DNA from: Rhizobium subbaraonis
Lineage (GTDB): Bacteria; Pseudomonadota; Alphaproteobacteria; Rhizobiales; Rhizobiaceae
Assembly (NCBI RefSeq): GCF_900220975.1
Contig: NZ_OBQD01000007.1
Coordinates: 1-64,000 of the forward strand
Length of the DNA stretch: 64,000 bases
Direction: 5' to 3'
The stretch's first letter is position 1. Every line of letters begins with the position of its first letter. Below the pieces are notes generated by a model. That model had not been told where the DNA came from. It searched no databases and saw only the letters and a program-made list of their open reading frames with translations. The position numbers and the translations under genes are program-made. Below, piece by piece: positions 34,750 to 43,923 of the stretch.

Positions 34750-35877
34750 TCAGCGCACGATCGTCAGGGTCTCCGCCGCCCGCGTGATTGCGGTGTAGAG
34801 CCAGCGCTCGCGCGTGTCGCGAAACGCCCAGCTTTCGTCGAACAGCACGACGTCGTTCCACTGCGAGCCCTGCGCCTTGTGAACGGTCAGGGCATAGCCG
34901 TAGTCGAATTCGTCGTATCGCTTGCGCGTCGACCAGGGAATTTCCTCCTCGACGTTCTCGAAAGCAGCCTTCAGCAGCTTGATCTTCGCAGCGCCCCTGT
35001 CCATGTCGTCGTCCTCGGGACGGATCATCAGGTTGATGCCCGGCTTCACCGTCTCCTTGGACGAGGTCATCACCTGCCATAGCGAGCCGTTCAACAGGCC
35101 CTTGGCCGGATCGTTGCGCAGGCACACGAGCTTGTCGCCCGATTGCGGATAGCCGGTCGAAAAACCCTTCAGCTCCCGCAGGCGCATATTGTAGCGTCGC
35201 CGGGTCTTGTTCGTGCCGACAAGCACCTGGTCGGCCTCCAGCACGAGCGGCTGCGTCACCTCGCCCTTCGGGATCACCTTGGCCGTGCCCCAGTCGCCAT
35301 ACAGGATCTCCTTGCCCTCGCGCACATGCATGGCGAGCTGGATGATCGGGTTGTCGCGTGCCTGCCGGTGGATGTCGGTCAGCAGATAGTCCGGCTCCTG
35401 GCTGGTGAAGTAGCCGCCGCCAGTAACCGGGGGCAACTGCCCCGGATCGCCGAGAACGAGGATGGGCGTGCCGAAGCTCATCAGGTCCTTGCCGAGCGCC
35501 TCGTCCACCATCGAGCATTCGTCGACGATGATCAGCGCGGCCTTGGCGACGGGGCTCTGGCGATTGATCGAGAACATCGGCGCGATCGACGTCTTGCCGG
35601 TCTCCTCGTCGGATACCTCTTCCTCGCCGCGCGGCCGGTAGATCAGGGAATGGATGGTGCGGGCATTGCTGGCGCCCTTGGATCGCAGCACCTGCGCAGC
35701 CTTTCCGGTAAAGGCCGCAAACAGCACGTCGCCGTCGACATGCTCGGCGAAGTGGCGCGCAAGCGTGGTCTTTCCCGTGCCGGCGTAGCCGAAAAGCCGG
35801 AAGAGCGGCGAACGCCCCTCCTTCAGCCAGCGCGAAACGGCCTTGAGGGCCTCGTCTTGTTGTGGTGCGAATTCCAT
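34750..35877 (-). CDS. RecD-like/PIF1-type ATP-dependent DNA helicase
   Basis: 375 residues. Superfamily 1B motifs: Walker A GYAGTGKT (30-37), motif II ALIIVDECSM, motif III LVLGDPGQLPPV, and the C-terminal UvrD_C_2 block ALTVHKAQGSQW with TAITRA. It lacks the RecD N-terminal domain and is short, like phage Dda or stand-alone RecD-like helicases in Rhizobiales. Probably a 5'-3' helicase acting in DNA repair or replication restart. Divergent from the AbrB-type transporter gene. Confidence 0.88.
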   Translation of the reverse strand: MEFAPQQDEALKAVSRWLKEGRSPLFRLFGYAGTGKTTLARHFAEHVDGDVLFAAFTGKAAQVLRSKGASNARTIHSLIYRPRGEEEVSDEETGKTSIAPMFSINRQSPVAKAALIIVDECSMVDEALGKDLMSFGTPILVLGDPGQLPPVTGGGYFTSQEPDYLLTDIHRQARDNPIIQLAMHVREGKEILYGDWGTAKVIPKGEVTQPLVLEADQVLVGTNKTRRRYNMRLRELKGFSTGYPQSGDKLVCLRNDPAKGLLNGSLWQVMTSSKETVKPGINLMIRPEDDDMDRGAAKIKLLKAAFENVEEEIPWSTRKRYDEFDYGYALTVHKAQGSQWNDVVLFDESWAFRDTRERWLYTAITRAAETLTIVR

Positions 35878-36014
35878 GGGGCGACTTGGCAGGATTCGTT
35901 ATTCCGAAGCAAGGAAAACCGCATGCATCCACTGCTTCCGCCCCGTTCGCATCCAAGCCCCGCCGGTCGGTTCGAGCACGATATTCCGGCACAGGCAGGA
36001 TTTCGCAATAGAAA

Positions 36015-37166
36015 ATGTCATTTGAACGCAATATCAAGGCGACGACCTCTCCCGGCACAGCGCATCGGAAATCGCCCTTGAACGCCAAGCATCCCAATTG
36101 CGATCCAGACAATGCGGTGACCGGCTTCGGCCGCCTGAAGCCCCATGCCCAATGGGTTTTGCTGGCAGCGCTGTCGGTTCCGCTTGCAGCGGCACTCGAA
36201 TTCGCCGGCATCCCGGCGGGGCTGATGATGGGCCCGATGGTTGCAGCCGTGATCGTCGGCGTGAACGGCGGAACGATCCGGCTCCCCCGCATCTTCTTTT
36301 TCGGTGTTCAGGTCGTGCTGGCGATGATGATCGCCAGCATGGTCTCGCCCCATCTGGTTAGCACCTTTCTTTCGCGCTGGCCGCTGTTCCTTTTGATCGT
36401 CCTTGCCGTCATCGCCATGAGCACGTTTTGCGGCTGGGTCATTACCCGCATGCAGATCCTGCCCGGCACGACCGCCATCTGGGGCTCCTCAGCCGGTGCC
36501 GCCTCGACCATGCTGCTGATGGCGGGAGCCTACGGCGCCGACGTGCGTCTCGTCGCCTTCATGCAGTACCTGCGTGTCGTGTTCGTCGCGACCCTTGCCA
36601 CCCTCATTGCCCATTTCGGCGGCCATCAGGCGGTCGGCGCCGACCAGCGCGCGCTGTTTGCGCCGTTCGACGCCGGCAACGTCGCGCTGACGCTGGGCAT
36701 TGGCGTTGTGTTCGGGCTCATCGGCCGCTGGCTGCGGCTTCCGGCCGGATCGTTCCTCACCCCGTTTGCCGTCGGCTCGGCGTTGACGATGACAGGAACG
36801 GTGCACTTCGAACTGCCGCAATGGCTGCTGGCAATCGCGTTTGCCCTCCTCGGCTGGAACATCGGTCTGGGTTTCACCCGCTCCATCCTCCGCCATGCGC
36901 GCCGCGCGTTTGCGCCCACCGCCATCTCGATCATCGCGCTGCTTTCCTTCTCCGGACTGCTGGCATTCGCGCTCGTCGCATGGCTCGGCATCGATCCGAT
37001 GACGGCCTATCTGGCAACGAGCCCCGGGGGCCTCGATTCGATTGCCGTCATTGCCGCATCGAGCAACGTGGATCTCTCCTTCGTCATGGCGCTGCAGACG
37101 GCCCGGCTGGTCATCATCACGCTCATCGGCCCCGTCATCGCCCGTTTCGTCGCCGACAAGGCTTGA
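36015..37166 (+). CDS. AbrB family integral membrane transporter-like protein
   Basis: 383 residues; about nine to ten membrane helices in two repeated halves, each with the AbrB duplication pattern (PAGLMMGPMVAAVIVG / ATSPGGLDSIAVIAA). The family was once annotated as ammonia monooxygenase regulator but is now taken as transporter-like, with suggested roles in small-molecule export. The N-terminal 45 residues are hydrophilic; a start further in is possible. No partner genes. Confidence 0.82.
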   Translation: MSFERNIKATTSPGTAHRKSPLNAKHPNCDPDNAVTGFGRLKPHAQWVLLAALSVPLAAALEFAGIPAGLMMGPMVAAVIVGVNGGTIRLPRIFFFGVQVVLAMMIASMVSPHLVSTFLSRWPLFLLIVLAVIAMSTFCGWVITRMQILPGTTAIWGSSAGAASTMLLMAGAYGADVRLVAFMQYLRVVFVATLATLIAHFGGHQAVGADQRALFAPFDAGNVALTLGIGVVFGLIGRWLRLPAGSFLTPFAVGSALTMTGTVHFELPQWLLAIAFALLGWNIGLGFTRSILRHARRAFAPTAISIIALLSFSGLLAFALVAWLGIDPMTAYLATSPGGLDSIAVIAASSNVDLSFVMALQTARLVIITLIGPVIARFVADKA

Positions 37167-37246
37167 GAGGCTTGACCCCGGGGCCTGCCTCCCGGTGTTG
37201 CCAAGACGGGAATGACCGCTACCATGTCCTCCTGGGAGGATGAGCG

Positions 37247-38122
37247 ATGGTGGATTTCGTCGAGATCGTCGAGATGGCCGCGCGCGACGGCCTGCAGAAC
37301 GAAAAGCGCATCATTCCCGCCGCCGAAAAGGTCGCGCTGATCGACCGCCTGTCGGCCTGCGGCTTCCGGCGCATCGAGGCGACGAGCTTCGTCAGCCCGA
37401 AATGGGTACCCCAACTGGCCGATGGGTCGGAGGTCATGGCGAACATTAAAAGGCGCCCCGGCGTTCGCTACGCCGCGCTCGTGCCGAACCTGAAAGGCTA
37501 CGAGGCGGCCAGGACCGCCGGCGCCGACGAGGTTGCGATCTTCGTCTCCGCCTCCGAAGGGTTCTCGCGCGCCAACATCAACTGCTCGATCGCCGAGAGC
37601 CTCGAGCGGTTGAAACCCGTCGCCGAACAGGCTCAGGCAGACGGGATCGCGCTCCGGGGCTATGTCAGTTGCGTCGTCATCTGCCCCTATGACGGGCCGA
37701 CACCGCCGGAAGCCGTCGCCGACGTGACGCAAAGGCTGCTGGCGCTCGGTTGCCACGAGGTGAGCCTGGGCGACACGATCGGCCGCGCCCGGCCGCCCGA
37801 GATCGCCACCATGCTGTCAGCGGTCCTCGCCCTTGCACCGCCGAACCGGCTTGCCGGTCACTATCACGACACCAGCGGCCGGGCGCTGGACAACATCCGC
37901 GTCAGCCTCGACATGGGCCTTCGTGTGTTCGACGCCTCTGCGGGCGGTCTCGGTGGCTGCCCCTATGCGCCGGGCGCCAAAGGCAATGTGGACACGCGGG
38001 CCGTCGCCGCCCTGCTGGAGAACCTCGGCTATTCGACAGGACTGGATATGGTGCGGCTTTCCGAGGCTGCGGACTTCGCCCGCGCGCTCGTCGCAGCCCC
38101 CGGAGAGGAACAGAGCCGATGA
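37247..38122 (+). CDS. mvaB: Hydroxymethylglutaryl-CoA lyase
   Basis: 291 residues from ATG at 37247 (GGGAGGAT upstream). Signature of the HMG-CoA lyase group of DRE-TIM metallolyases: EMAARDGLQNE at the N-terminus, ATSFVSPKWVPQLAD, and GGLGGCPYAPGAKGN with the catalytic Cys near residue 233. It splits HMG-CoA to acetoacetate and acetyl-CoA, the last step of leucine breakdown. The next gene overlaps by ATGA and encodes the preceding pathway step's enzyme type. The rest of the liu set is not upstream here. Confidence 0.95.
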   Translation: MVDFVEIVEMAARDGLQNEKRIIPAAEKVALIDRLSACGFRRIEATSFVSPKWVPQLADGSEVMANIKRRPGVRYAALVPNLKGYEAARTAGADEVAIFVSASEGFSRANINCSIAESLERLKPVAEQAQADGIALRGYVSCVVICPYDGPTPPEAVADVTQRLLALGCHEVSLGDTIGRARPPEIATMLSAVLALAPPNRLAGHYHDTSGRALDNIRVSLDMGLRVFDASAGGLGGCPYAPGAKGNVDTRAVAALLENLGYSTGLDMVRLSEAADFARALVAAPGEEQSR

Positions 38123-38928
38123 CATTTCCGACCGCCGCATTCCAGACCATCGGGCTGTCCACGGATAGTCGCGGGGTAGCCACGCTGATGTTGTCGCGGC
38201 CCGCACAGCACAATGCGTTGTCGGCCGAAATGATCGCCGAACTCACGCAGGCTGCCGCCGCCATCGCACACGCCCCTTCCATCCGGGTGGTCATTCTGAC
38301 CGGCGCGGGGGCGAGCTTCTGCGCCGGCGGCGATCTCAACTGGATGAAGGCACAGGTGGAGGCTGATCGAACAGAACGCATGTCGCAATCCCGCAAGCTC
38401 GCCCTGATGCTGAAGGCGCTGCGGGATCTGCCGAAGCCGTTGATCGCCCGCGTCAACGGCCAGGCCTATGGCGGCGGCGTCGGCCTCATCAGCATATGCG
38501 ACGCCGCAATATCCGTTTCGGACGCCCGTTTCGGCCTCACCGAAACCCGACTGGGCCTGATCCCGGCCACCATAAGCCCCTATGTCATCGCCAGGATCGG
38601 CGCGGCAAACGCCATGCGCTACTTCACCTCCGCACGCATCTTCGACGCGACGGAGGCGCGCACCACCGGCCTGCTCAACGCCGTGGTCGATGCAGAAGCG
38701 CTGGACGACGCGATCGAGGCGGAAATTGCGCCCTATTTCGCCACCGCCCCCGCTGCTGTCGCCGCAGCCAAGGCATTGGTTCACGCCATAAGCGCTCCCC
38801 TCGACGCCCCGATCATCGAGGACACGCTGAAACGGCTGGCGGACACATGGGAGACACCCGAAGCGGCCGAAGGCATATCCGCCTTCCTGCAGAAGCGGCC
38901 TCCGGCATGGAAGACCGAGACGCGGTAA
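38119..38928 (+). CDS. Enoyl-CoA hydratase, probable methylglutaconyl-CoA hydratase
   Basis: 269 residues, start overlapping the lyase stop (ATGA). Crotonase-fold motifs: LSRPAQHNALS, oxyanion-hole segments GAGASFCAGGDLNWM and NGQAYGGGVGLISICD, and catalytic acids around FGLTETRLGLIP. In this context the likely reaction is hydration of 3-methylglutaconyl-CoA to HMG-CoA for the coupled lyase. Specificity is inferred from gene order; a general enoyl-CoA hydratase is the alternative. Confidence 0.88.
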   Translation: MTFPTAAFQTIGLSTDSRGVATLMLSRPAQHNALSAEMIAELTQAAAAIAHAPSIRVVILTGAGASFCAGGDLNWMKAQVEADRTERMSQSRKLALMLKALRDLPKPLIARVNGQAYGGGVGLISICDAAISVSDARFGLTETRLGLIPATISPYVIARIGAANAMRYFTSARIFDATEARTTGLLNAVVDAEALDDAIEAEIAPYFATAPAAVAAAKALVHAISAPLDAPIIEDTLKRLADTWETPEAAEGISAFLQKRPPAWKTETR

Positions 38929-38991
38929 ACGCCACCGCAACAGCGGTATCAAGGGGCGATGTAAAGTCGTCCGCAACCGGGTTATACTGGC

Positions 38992-39016
38992 GGAACAAAC
39001 CAAAGTGGCAGGCGTT
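38992..39016 (+). promoter_or_regulatory. EcfG-type general stress promoter of ku-ligD
   Basis: GGAAC (38992-38996), 16-nt spacer, CGTT (39013-39016), 31 nt before the ku start codon. Matches the alphaproteobacterial EcfG/RpoE2 consensus. It would switch on end joining in stress and stationary phase. Confidence 0.8.
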
Positions 39017-39047
39017 CAGTTCCGATGCAGCATCGAGGACATCGCAG

Positions 39048-39911
39048 ATGGCACCGCGCGCGCAATGGAAAGGCTTCCTGAAATTCGGCGAGGTTGTTTG
39101 CCCGGTCTCGCTCTATACGGCTGCGTCCACCTCCGAGCGCATCGCCTTCCACACGATCAACCGCGAGACGGGGAATCGCGTTCGCCGCGAATTCGTCGAC
39201 GGCGTCACTGGCAACCCGGTCGGTCGCGAGGACCAGGTGAAGGGCTACGAGATCGGCAAGGATGACTACATCGTCCTGGAACCGGAGGAAGTGGCAGCCG
39301 CGGTGCCCGAAAGCGACAAGACGCTGGAAGTCGGCTCCTTCGTCAACCTCTCGGACGTCGACGACGTCTATTTCGACAAGCCCTATTATCTGGCGCCGGG
39401 CGATCGCATGGCGGACGAAGCCTATGTCCTGCTGCGAGACGCGTTGCGCAAGTCGCACTCCGCAGCGCTCGGCCAGGCCGTGCTGTTTCGCCGCGTCCGC
39501 TCCCTCCTCATCCGCGCTGAAGGCGATGGCCTGATCGCGACGACGCTGACCTTCAACTACGAGATCCGGTCGGCGAAGGAGGCCTTTGCCGACATCCCCG
39601 ACATGGAAATCAAGGGCGAAATGCTGGATCTCGCCCGCCACATCATTACCACCAAGGCGGGCACCTATGATCCGGCCGCGTTCCACGACAGGTATGAGGA
39701 AGCGGTGGCCGAACTCGTGAAGGCGAAGATCGAGGGCCGGACGATCGAACGCAAGAAGGAACCGAAGCGCGAGAACGTTACCGACCTGATGGACGCGTTG
39801 CGCCAGAGCGCCGCCGCATTAGGCGCGGCGGAAAAACCCGCACCCCGGCGCGCGGGGAAGGCGCAATCCAAGTCTTCGAAATCCGCGTCGAGCCACCGCA
39901 AGGCCGGCTGA
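39048..39911 (+). CDS. ku: Ku homolog, DNA end-binding protein (first copy)
   Basis: 287 residues from ATG at 39048 with GAGGA upstream. Ku core: WKGFLKFGEVVCPVSLYTAA, FHTINRETGNRVRREFVD, GYEIGKDDYIVLE, and the helical arm with ITTKAGTYDPAAFHDRYEEA. The C-terminal 35 residues are Lys/Ser/Ala-rich, a DNA-binding tail typical of bacterial Ku. It forms a ring on double-strand ends and recruits LigD, whose gene starts 3 bp downstream. Controlled by the EcfG-type promoter just upstream. Confidence 0.96.
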   Translation: MAPRAQWKGFLKFGEVVCPVSLYTAASTSERIAFHTINRETGNRVRREFVDGVTGNPVGREDQVKGYEIGKDDYIVLEPEEVAAAVPESDKTLEVGSFVNLSDVDDVYFDKPYYLAPGDRMADEAYVLLRDALRKSHSAALGQAVLFRRVRSLLIRAEGDGLIATTLTFNYEIRSAKEAFADIPDMEIKGEMLDLARHIITTKAGTYDPAAFHDRYEEAVAELVKAKIEGRTIERKKEPKRENVTDLMDALRQSAAALGAAEKPAPRRAGKAQSKSSKSASSHRKAG

Positions 39912-39914
39912 TCG

Positions 39915-42527
39915 ATGGCGCTCGAAACCTATCATCGCAAGCGCGACTTCCAAAAGACCCCGGAGCCGAAGGGCCGGACGACGAAGGCACAGGGCAACAG
40001 CTTCGTCGTGCAGAAGCATGACGCGCGCCGCCTTCACTACGATTTCCGGCTCGAGATGGACGGTGTCCTGAAAAGCTGGGCCGTCACACGCGGGCCGAGC
40101 CTGGTGCCCGGCGAAAAGCGCCTTGCCGTCCATGTCGAGGACCATCCGCTGGAGTATGGCGGCTTCGAAGGAACGATCCCCAAGGGCGAATATGGCGGCG
40201 GCACCGTCATCGTCTGGGACCGCGGCACGTGGGAGCCGCTCGAAGATCCGCACAAGGGCTACAAGAAGGGGCACCTCGAATTCGAGCTGCATGGCGAAAA
40301 GTTGAACGGCCTGTGGCATCTCGTACGAATGCACGGCAAGCCCGGCGAAAAGGCGGACAACTGGCTGCTGATCAAGGGCGAGGACGAATACGCCCGACCG
40401 GAAGATGCGCCCGACATTCTGGAGGAACGTCCGGAATCGGTAAAAACAGGACGGGAAATCGCGGACGTCTCCGGCGAAGAGCCGGGCTGGTCGTCGAAAA
40501 CCGGAAAGATCACGAGGAACAAAGCCCGCAAGACGAAGGATAAGGCCGATCAGGCCGAGGGCGAGGCAGATCCCGCCCCCAAGACAGCCACACCCGCAGA
40601 CCCGTCAAAGGAAGAGGGGGCGGTCAAGGCGCGGCTGCCGGCATTCGTCGAGCCGTCCCTCGCCTCGCTGACTCAAAAGCCGCCGGCGGGATCACGATGG
40701 CTTCACGAGATCAAGTTCGACGGCTACCGGCTGCAGGCACGGATCGAGGCTGGGAAGGTCAAGCTTCTGACGCGCGGCGGGCTCGACTGGTCGGCGAAGT
40801 TCGGCAAGACCGTCCTGTCCGCCTTCCAGGAGCTGCCGGTCGGAAGCGCGCTGATTGACGGCGAACTGATCGTCGAGGGGCAGTCGGGCATTTCCGATTT
40901 CTCGGCGCTTCAGGCTGATCTGAGCGAGGGCCGCACCAACCGTTTCGTCTATTACGCCTTCGACCTGCTCCACCTGGACGGCTACGACGTGACCGCCCTT
41001 CCCCTCATCCGCCGCAAGGAACTGCTTCACACGATCATTGCCACGGAGACGGGCTCCTTGCGCTATAGCGCGCATTTCCTGGAGGACGGCGACCTGCTGC
41101 TGACGCAGGCCTGCCGCCTCGGGCTGGAAGGGATCGTCTCGAAGGTCGCGGACGATCGCTACCGTTCCGGCCGTGGCAAGAGTTGGCAGAAGGCCAAGTG
41201 CGCTCATGCGCAGGAGTTCGTCATCGCCGGCTGGGTGCCGTCGACGACTGCGCGCAAGGCGGTGGGCTCGCTTGTACTTGGAGTCTACGAAGACGGAAAG
41301 CTGCAGCATGTCGGCCGGGTCGGCACCGGCTTCAGCCACACGGTCGCCGCCGAGCTTGCGCGGCGGCTGGAGCGGATCAGGATCGAAACCAGCCCCTTCG
41401 CAACGCCGCTCACAGGCAACGAGGCCCGCGGCGTGCGTTACGTCCGCCCCGAGCTCGTGGCCGAAGTCGAGTTCCGTGCCTGGACCGCCGACGGCCACCT
41501 TCGCCACGCCTCGTTCCGCGGCCTGCGCGAGGACAAGCCGGCAAGCGAAATCGTCCGCGAGGAGAGCAAGGCCGCCGCCACTGCCGGAAAGGGCCGCAGC
41601 ACGAACAAGGAGACGACGATGGCCAAACCTGCATCGAGACCGGCCTCGAAGGTCCAGTTGACGCATCCCGACCGCGTCTACTGGCCGAAGGAGGGCGTGA
41701 CCAAGGGCGGCCTTGCCGACTACTATGCCGAGGTGTGGCCGTACATGGAGCCCTACGTCGTAGATCGCCCCCTGGCGCTTCTGCGTTGTCCCGACGGGAT
41801 CGACGGCCAGCAGTTTTTCCAGAAGCACGGATGGAAAGGCATCAACGCGGCCATCCTGCAGGTCGAGGATCCGAAGGAACCCGGCGAGGCGCCCTATATC
41901 GCCATCAAGGATTTCGACGGGTTGATCGGGCTGGTGCAGGCGGCCTCGCTCGAAATCCACCCCTGGGGTTCGACCGTCGGCGACTGGGAGAGGCCCGATA
42001 TGCTGATCATGGACCTCGATCCGGGGCCGGACGTCGGCTGGGCAAGTGTCATCGCCGCGGCGGAGGAAATCCGGGATAGGCTGCAGGACATGGGCCTGCA
42101 CGCCTATGTCAAGACATCGGGCGGCAAGGGACTGCATGTTGTCTCCCCGCTGAAACCTTCGGCGGAGTGGCCGCAATTGAAGGGCTTCGCCAAGGATATG
42201 GCCGACCAGATGGCCGCGGACAGCCCGGGAAAATACGTCTCCACCATCGCCAAGGCGAAACGGCACGGCAAGATCCTGATCGACTACCTCAGAAACCAGC
42301 GCGGCCAGACAGCAGTGGCGCCGTATTCGACGCGTGCCCGTCCGGGCGCCCCCGTCTCCATGCCGCTCGGCTGGGAAGAACTCGATCCCGCAATCGGCCC
42401 TGCGCACTTCACCGTTTCGAACGCGCCGACGCGACTGGCAAAGCTCGCCTCAGACCCGTGGGCGGATTTCGGCCGTGACGCGGTCCCGCTTCCGGTCAAG
42501 CGGCAGCGGCGGGGGAACGCGGCCTGA
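39915..42527 (+). CDS. ligD: Multifunctional DNA ligase D (phosphoesterase-ligase-polymerase)
   Basis: 870 residues in the PE-Lig-Pol order used by Pseudomonas and Rhizobiales. 3'-Phosphoesterase domain about 1-165 (KHDARRLHYDFRLE, HPLEYGGFEG). Charged linker 165-235 rich in Lys/Asp/Ala. ATP-dependent ligase about 240-550 with adenylated Lys267 in KFDGYR. Archaeo-eukaryotic primase-type polymerase about 580-850 with LTHPDRVYWPKEG, the metal-binding MDLDPGPD and SGGKGLH. It tidies, fills and seals double-strand breaks with Ku. Ends 3 bp from the stop of the second ku gene. Confidence 0.97.
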   Translation: MALETYHRKRDFQKTPEPKGRTTKAQGNSFVVQKHDARRLHYDFRLEMDGVLKSWAVTRGPSLVPGEKRLAVHVEDHPLEYGGFEGTIPKGEYGGGTVIVWDRGTWEPLEDPHKGYKKGHLEFELHGEKLNGLWHLVRMHGKPGEKADNWLLIKGEDEYARPEDAPDILEERPESVKTGREIADVSGEEPGWSSKTGKITRNKARKTKDKADQAEGEADPAPKTATPADPSKEEGAVKARLPAFVEPSLASLTQKPPAGSRWLHEIKFDGYRLQARIEAGKVKLLTRGGLDWSAKFGKTVLSAFQELPVGSALIDGELIVEGQSGISDFSALQADLSEGRTNRFVYYAFDLLHLDGYDVTALPLIRRKELLHTIIATETGSLRYSAHFLEDGDLLLTQACRLGLEGIVSKVADDRYRSGRGKSWQKAKCAHAQEFVIAGWVPSTTARKAVGSLVLGVYEDGKLQHVGRVGTGFSHTVAAELARRLERIRIETSPFATPLTGNEARGVRYVRPELVAEVEFRAWTADGHLRHASFRGLREDKPASEIVREESKAAATAGKGRSTNKETTMAKPASRPASKVQLTHPDRVYWPKEGVTKGGLADYYAEVWPYMEPYVVDRPLALLRCPDGIDGQQFFQKHGWKGINAAILQVEDPKEPGEAPYIAIKDFDGLIGLVQAASLEIHPWGSTVGDWERPDMLIMDLDPGPDVGWASVIAAAEEIRDRLQDMGLHAYVKTSGGKGLHVVSPLKPSAEWPQLKGFAKDMADQMAADSPGKYVSTIAKAKRHGKILIDYLRNQRGQTAVAPYSTRARPGAPVSMPLGWEELDPAIGPAHFTVSNAPTRLAKLASDPWADFGRDAVPLPVKRQRRGNAA

Positions 42528-42530
42528 GGC

Positions 42531-43334
42531 TCACTTCTTGTTCTTCTTGGCAGCCGCCACGCTTTTGCGAAGCGCATCCATGATGTTGATGACGTTGGAG
42601 GACGGCGCCGGCACCTCGGTCTTTTCCTTCACCGGTTTCTTCCGCCCCTTCTTCTTCGCCGCGATGATCTCCAGAAGTTTTTCCTGAACGGGATCGTCGG
42701 CTACGTCAGGGGACCATTTGCGGGTATTCTCGGCGATGAACGTTTCGGCGAGTTTCATCATCGACGGTTCCAGCTTCACCTTGCCGATCCCCTCGAAATA
42801 GGCATCGGCCGGGCGGACCTCCTCGCCGTAGCGAAGCGTCCACAGCACGATGCCCTTCTCTCGCGGCTCCAGCAGCACGGCACGCTCGCGCCGATACATG
42901 ACCAGGCGCGATATTCCCACCATGTCGGCGGCCTTCATCGCGTCACGAATGACGCTGAAGGCCTCCTCTCCGACGGGATCGTTGGGTGTCAGGTAGTGTG
43001 GCTTGTCGAACCAGATCCAGTCGATGCTGTCGCGGCTGACGAATTTCTCGATGTCGATCGTCCGCGTGCTCTCGAGCGCCACGGCGTCCAGCTCCTCGTC
43101 TTCGAGTACGATGAAATCGCCCTCGCCGCGCTCGTATCCCTTCGCTTCCTCGTCCTCATCCACCACCTTGCCCGTTTCGGAATCGACGTAGCGGCTGACC
43201 ACCCGGTTCTTCGTCGCGCGATTGAGCGTATGGAAGCGGACCTTCTCGTCCGCGCTCGTCGCCGGCATCATCGCCACCGGACAGGTGACGAGCGAGAGCT
43301 TCAGATAGCCTTTCCAGAAAATGCGTGGCGCCAT
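42531..43334 (-). CDS. ku: Ku homolog, second copy
   Basis: 267 residues from ATG at 43334 with GAGGGG 7 bp upstream. Same Ku core pattern (FWKGYLKLSLVTCPVAMMPA, FHTLNRATKNRVVSRYVD, GYERGEGDFIVLEDEE) but clearly diverged from the first copy, with a long Lys-rich C-terminus (AAKKKGRKKPVKEK and a final KKNKK). Convergent with ligD. Having two diverged Ku proteins around one LigD suggests different homo- or heterodimers, as known for Sinorhizobium. Its own EcfG-type promoter lies 29 nt upstream. Confidence 0.96.
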   Translation of the reverse strand: MAPRIFWKGYLKLSLVTCPVAMMPATSADEKVRFHTLNRATKNRVVSRYVDSETGKVVDEDEEAKGYERGEGDFIVLEDEELDAVALESTRTIDIEKFVSRDSIDWIWFDKPHYLTPNDPVGEEAFSVIRDAMKAADMVGISRLVMYRRERAVLLEPREKGIVLWTLRYGEEVRPADAYFEGIGKVKLEPSMMKLAETFIAENTRKWSPDVADDPVQEKLLEIIAAKKKGRKKPVKEKTEVPAPSSNVINIMDALRKSVAAAKKNKK

Positions 43335-43363
43335 GGCTGCCCCCTCGCGAAGCATCGTCAAAA

Positions 43364-43388
43364 AACGCGCCTCGCGCGTCTTGGTTCC
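43364..43388 (-). promoter_or_regulatory. EcfG-type general stress promoter of the second ku
   Basis: On the minus strand GGAAC (43388-43384), 16-nt spacer, CGTT (43367-43364), 29 nt before the start codon. Confidence 0.8.
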
Positions 43389-43545
43389 GCTTTCCCGATC
43401 TGCCGGGCAGAAATCTTGCGCCCTCGGGGCGCATCCGACAAGCGCGCTTCCACGACCGGCGCGGGAATATTATCGTCAACCGCGGTGTCTCACGGCTGCA
43501 CCCGCCTTTGCGGTGTCCATCCACCGGGCACAGGAACCAAGCGCC

Positions 43546-43923
43546 ATGAGAAAACTGCTCCTCGCTTCAGCCGCCTTCATCCTCGCAAGCGCCGCCGCCG
43601 CCGTTGCGGCCGCTCCGGTCAAGACCGTCAAGACCGACAAGGGCGAAGTCCTTGCCGGCGAGAACGGCATGACCCTCTATACCTACAAGAACGACATGAA
43701 GGACATGTCCATGTGCTACGACCAGTGCGCGACCAACTGGCCGCCCTACATGGCCGCAGCCGACGCCAAGGCTGAGGGCGCCTATACGCTCGTCAAACGC
43801 AAGGACGGCCAGATGCAGTGGGCCAAGGACGGCATGCCGCTCTATTTCTGGATCAAGGACAGGAAGCAGGGTGATGCGACCGGCGATGGGGTGAAAGGCG
43901 TCTGGAATGCCGCACGGCCCTGA
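43546..43923 (+). CDS. Secreted repeat protein of the Lipoprotein_15/COG4315 family
   Basis: 125 residues from ATG at 43546. Signal peptide about 1-22 (ASAAAAVAAA), no lipobox Cys, so periplasmic or secreted. Two copies of the family motif: MTLYTYKNDMKD and MPLYFWIKD, with a conserved Cys pair in MCYDQCATNWPP. Function unknown in bacteria at large. Its end overlaps the sigma factor start by 17 bp, so it is the first gene of a three-gene unit with sigma and anti-sigma factors and a likely target or sensor component of that system. Confidence 0.85.
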   Translation: MRKLLLASAAFILASAAAAVAAAPVKTVKTDKGEVLAGENGMTLYTYKNDMKDMSMCYDQCATNWPPYMAAADAKAEGAYTLVKRKDGQMQWAKDGMPLYFWIKDRKQGDATGDGVKGVWNAARP

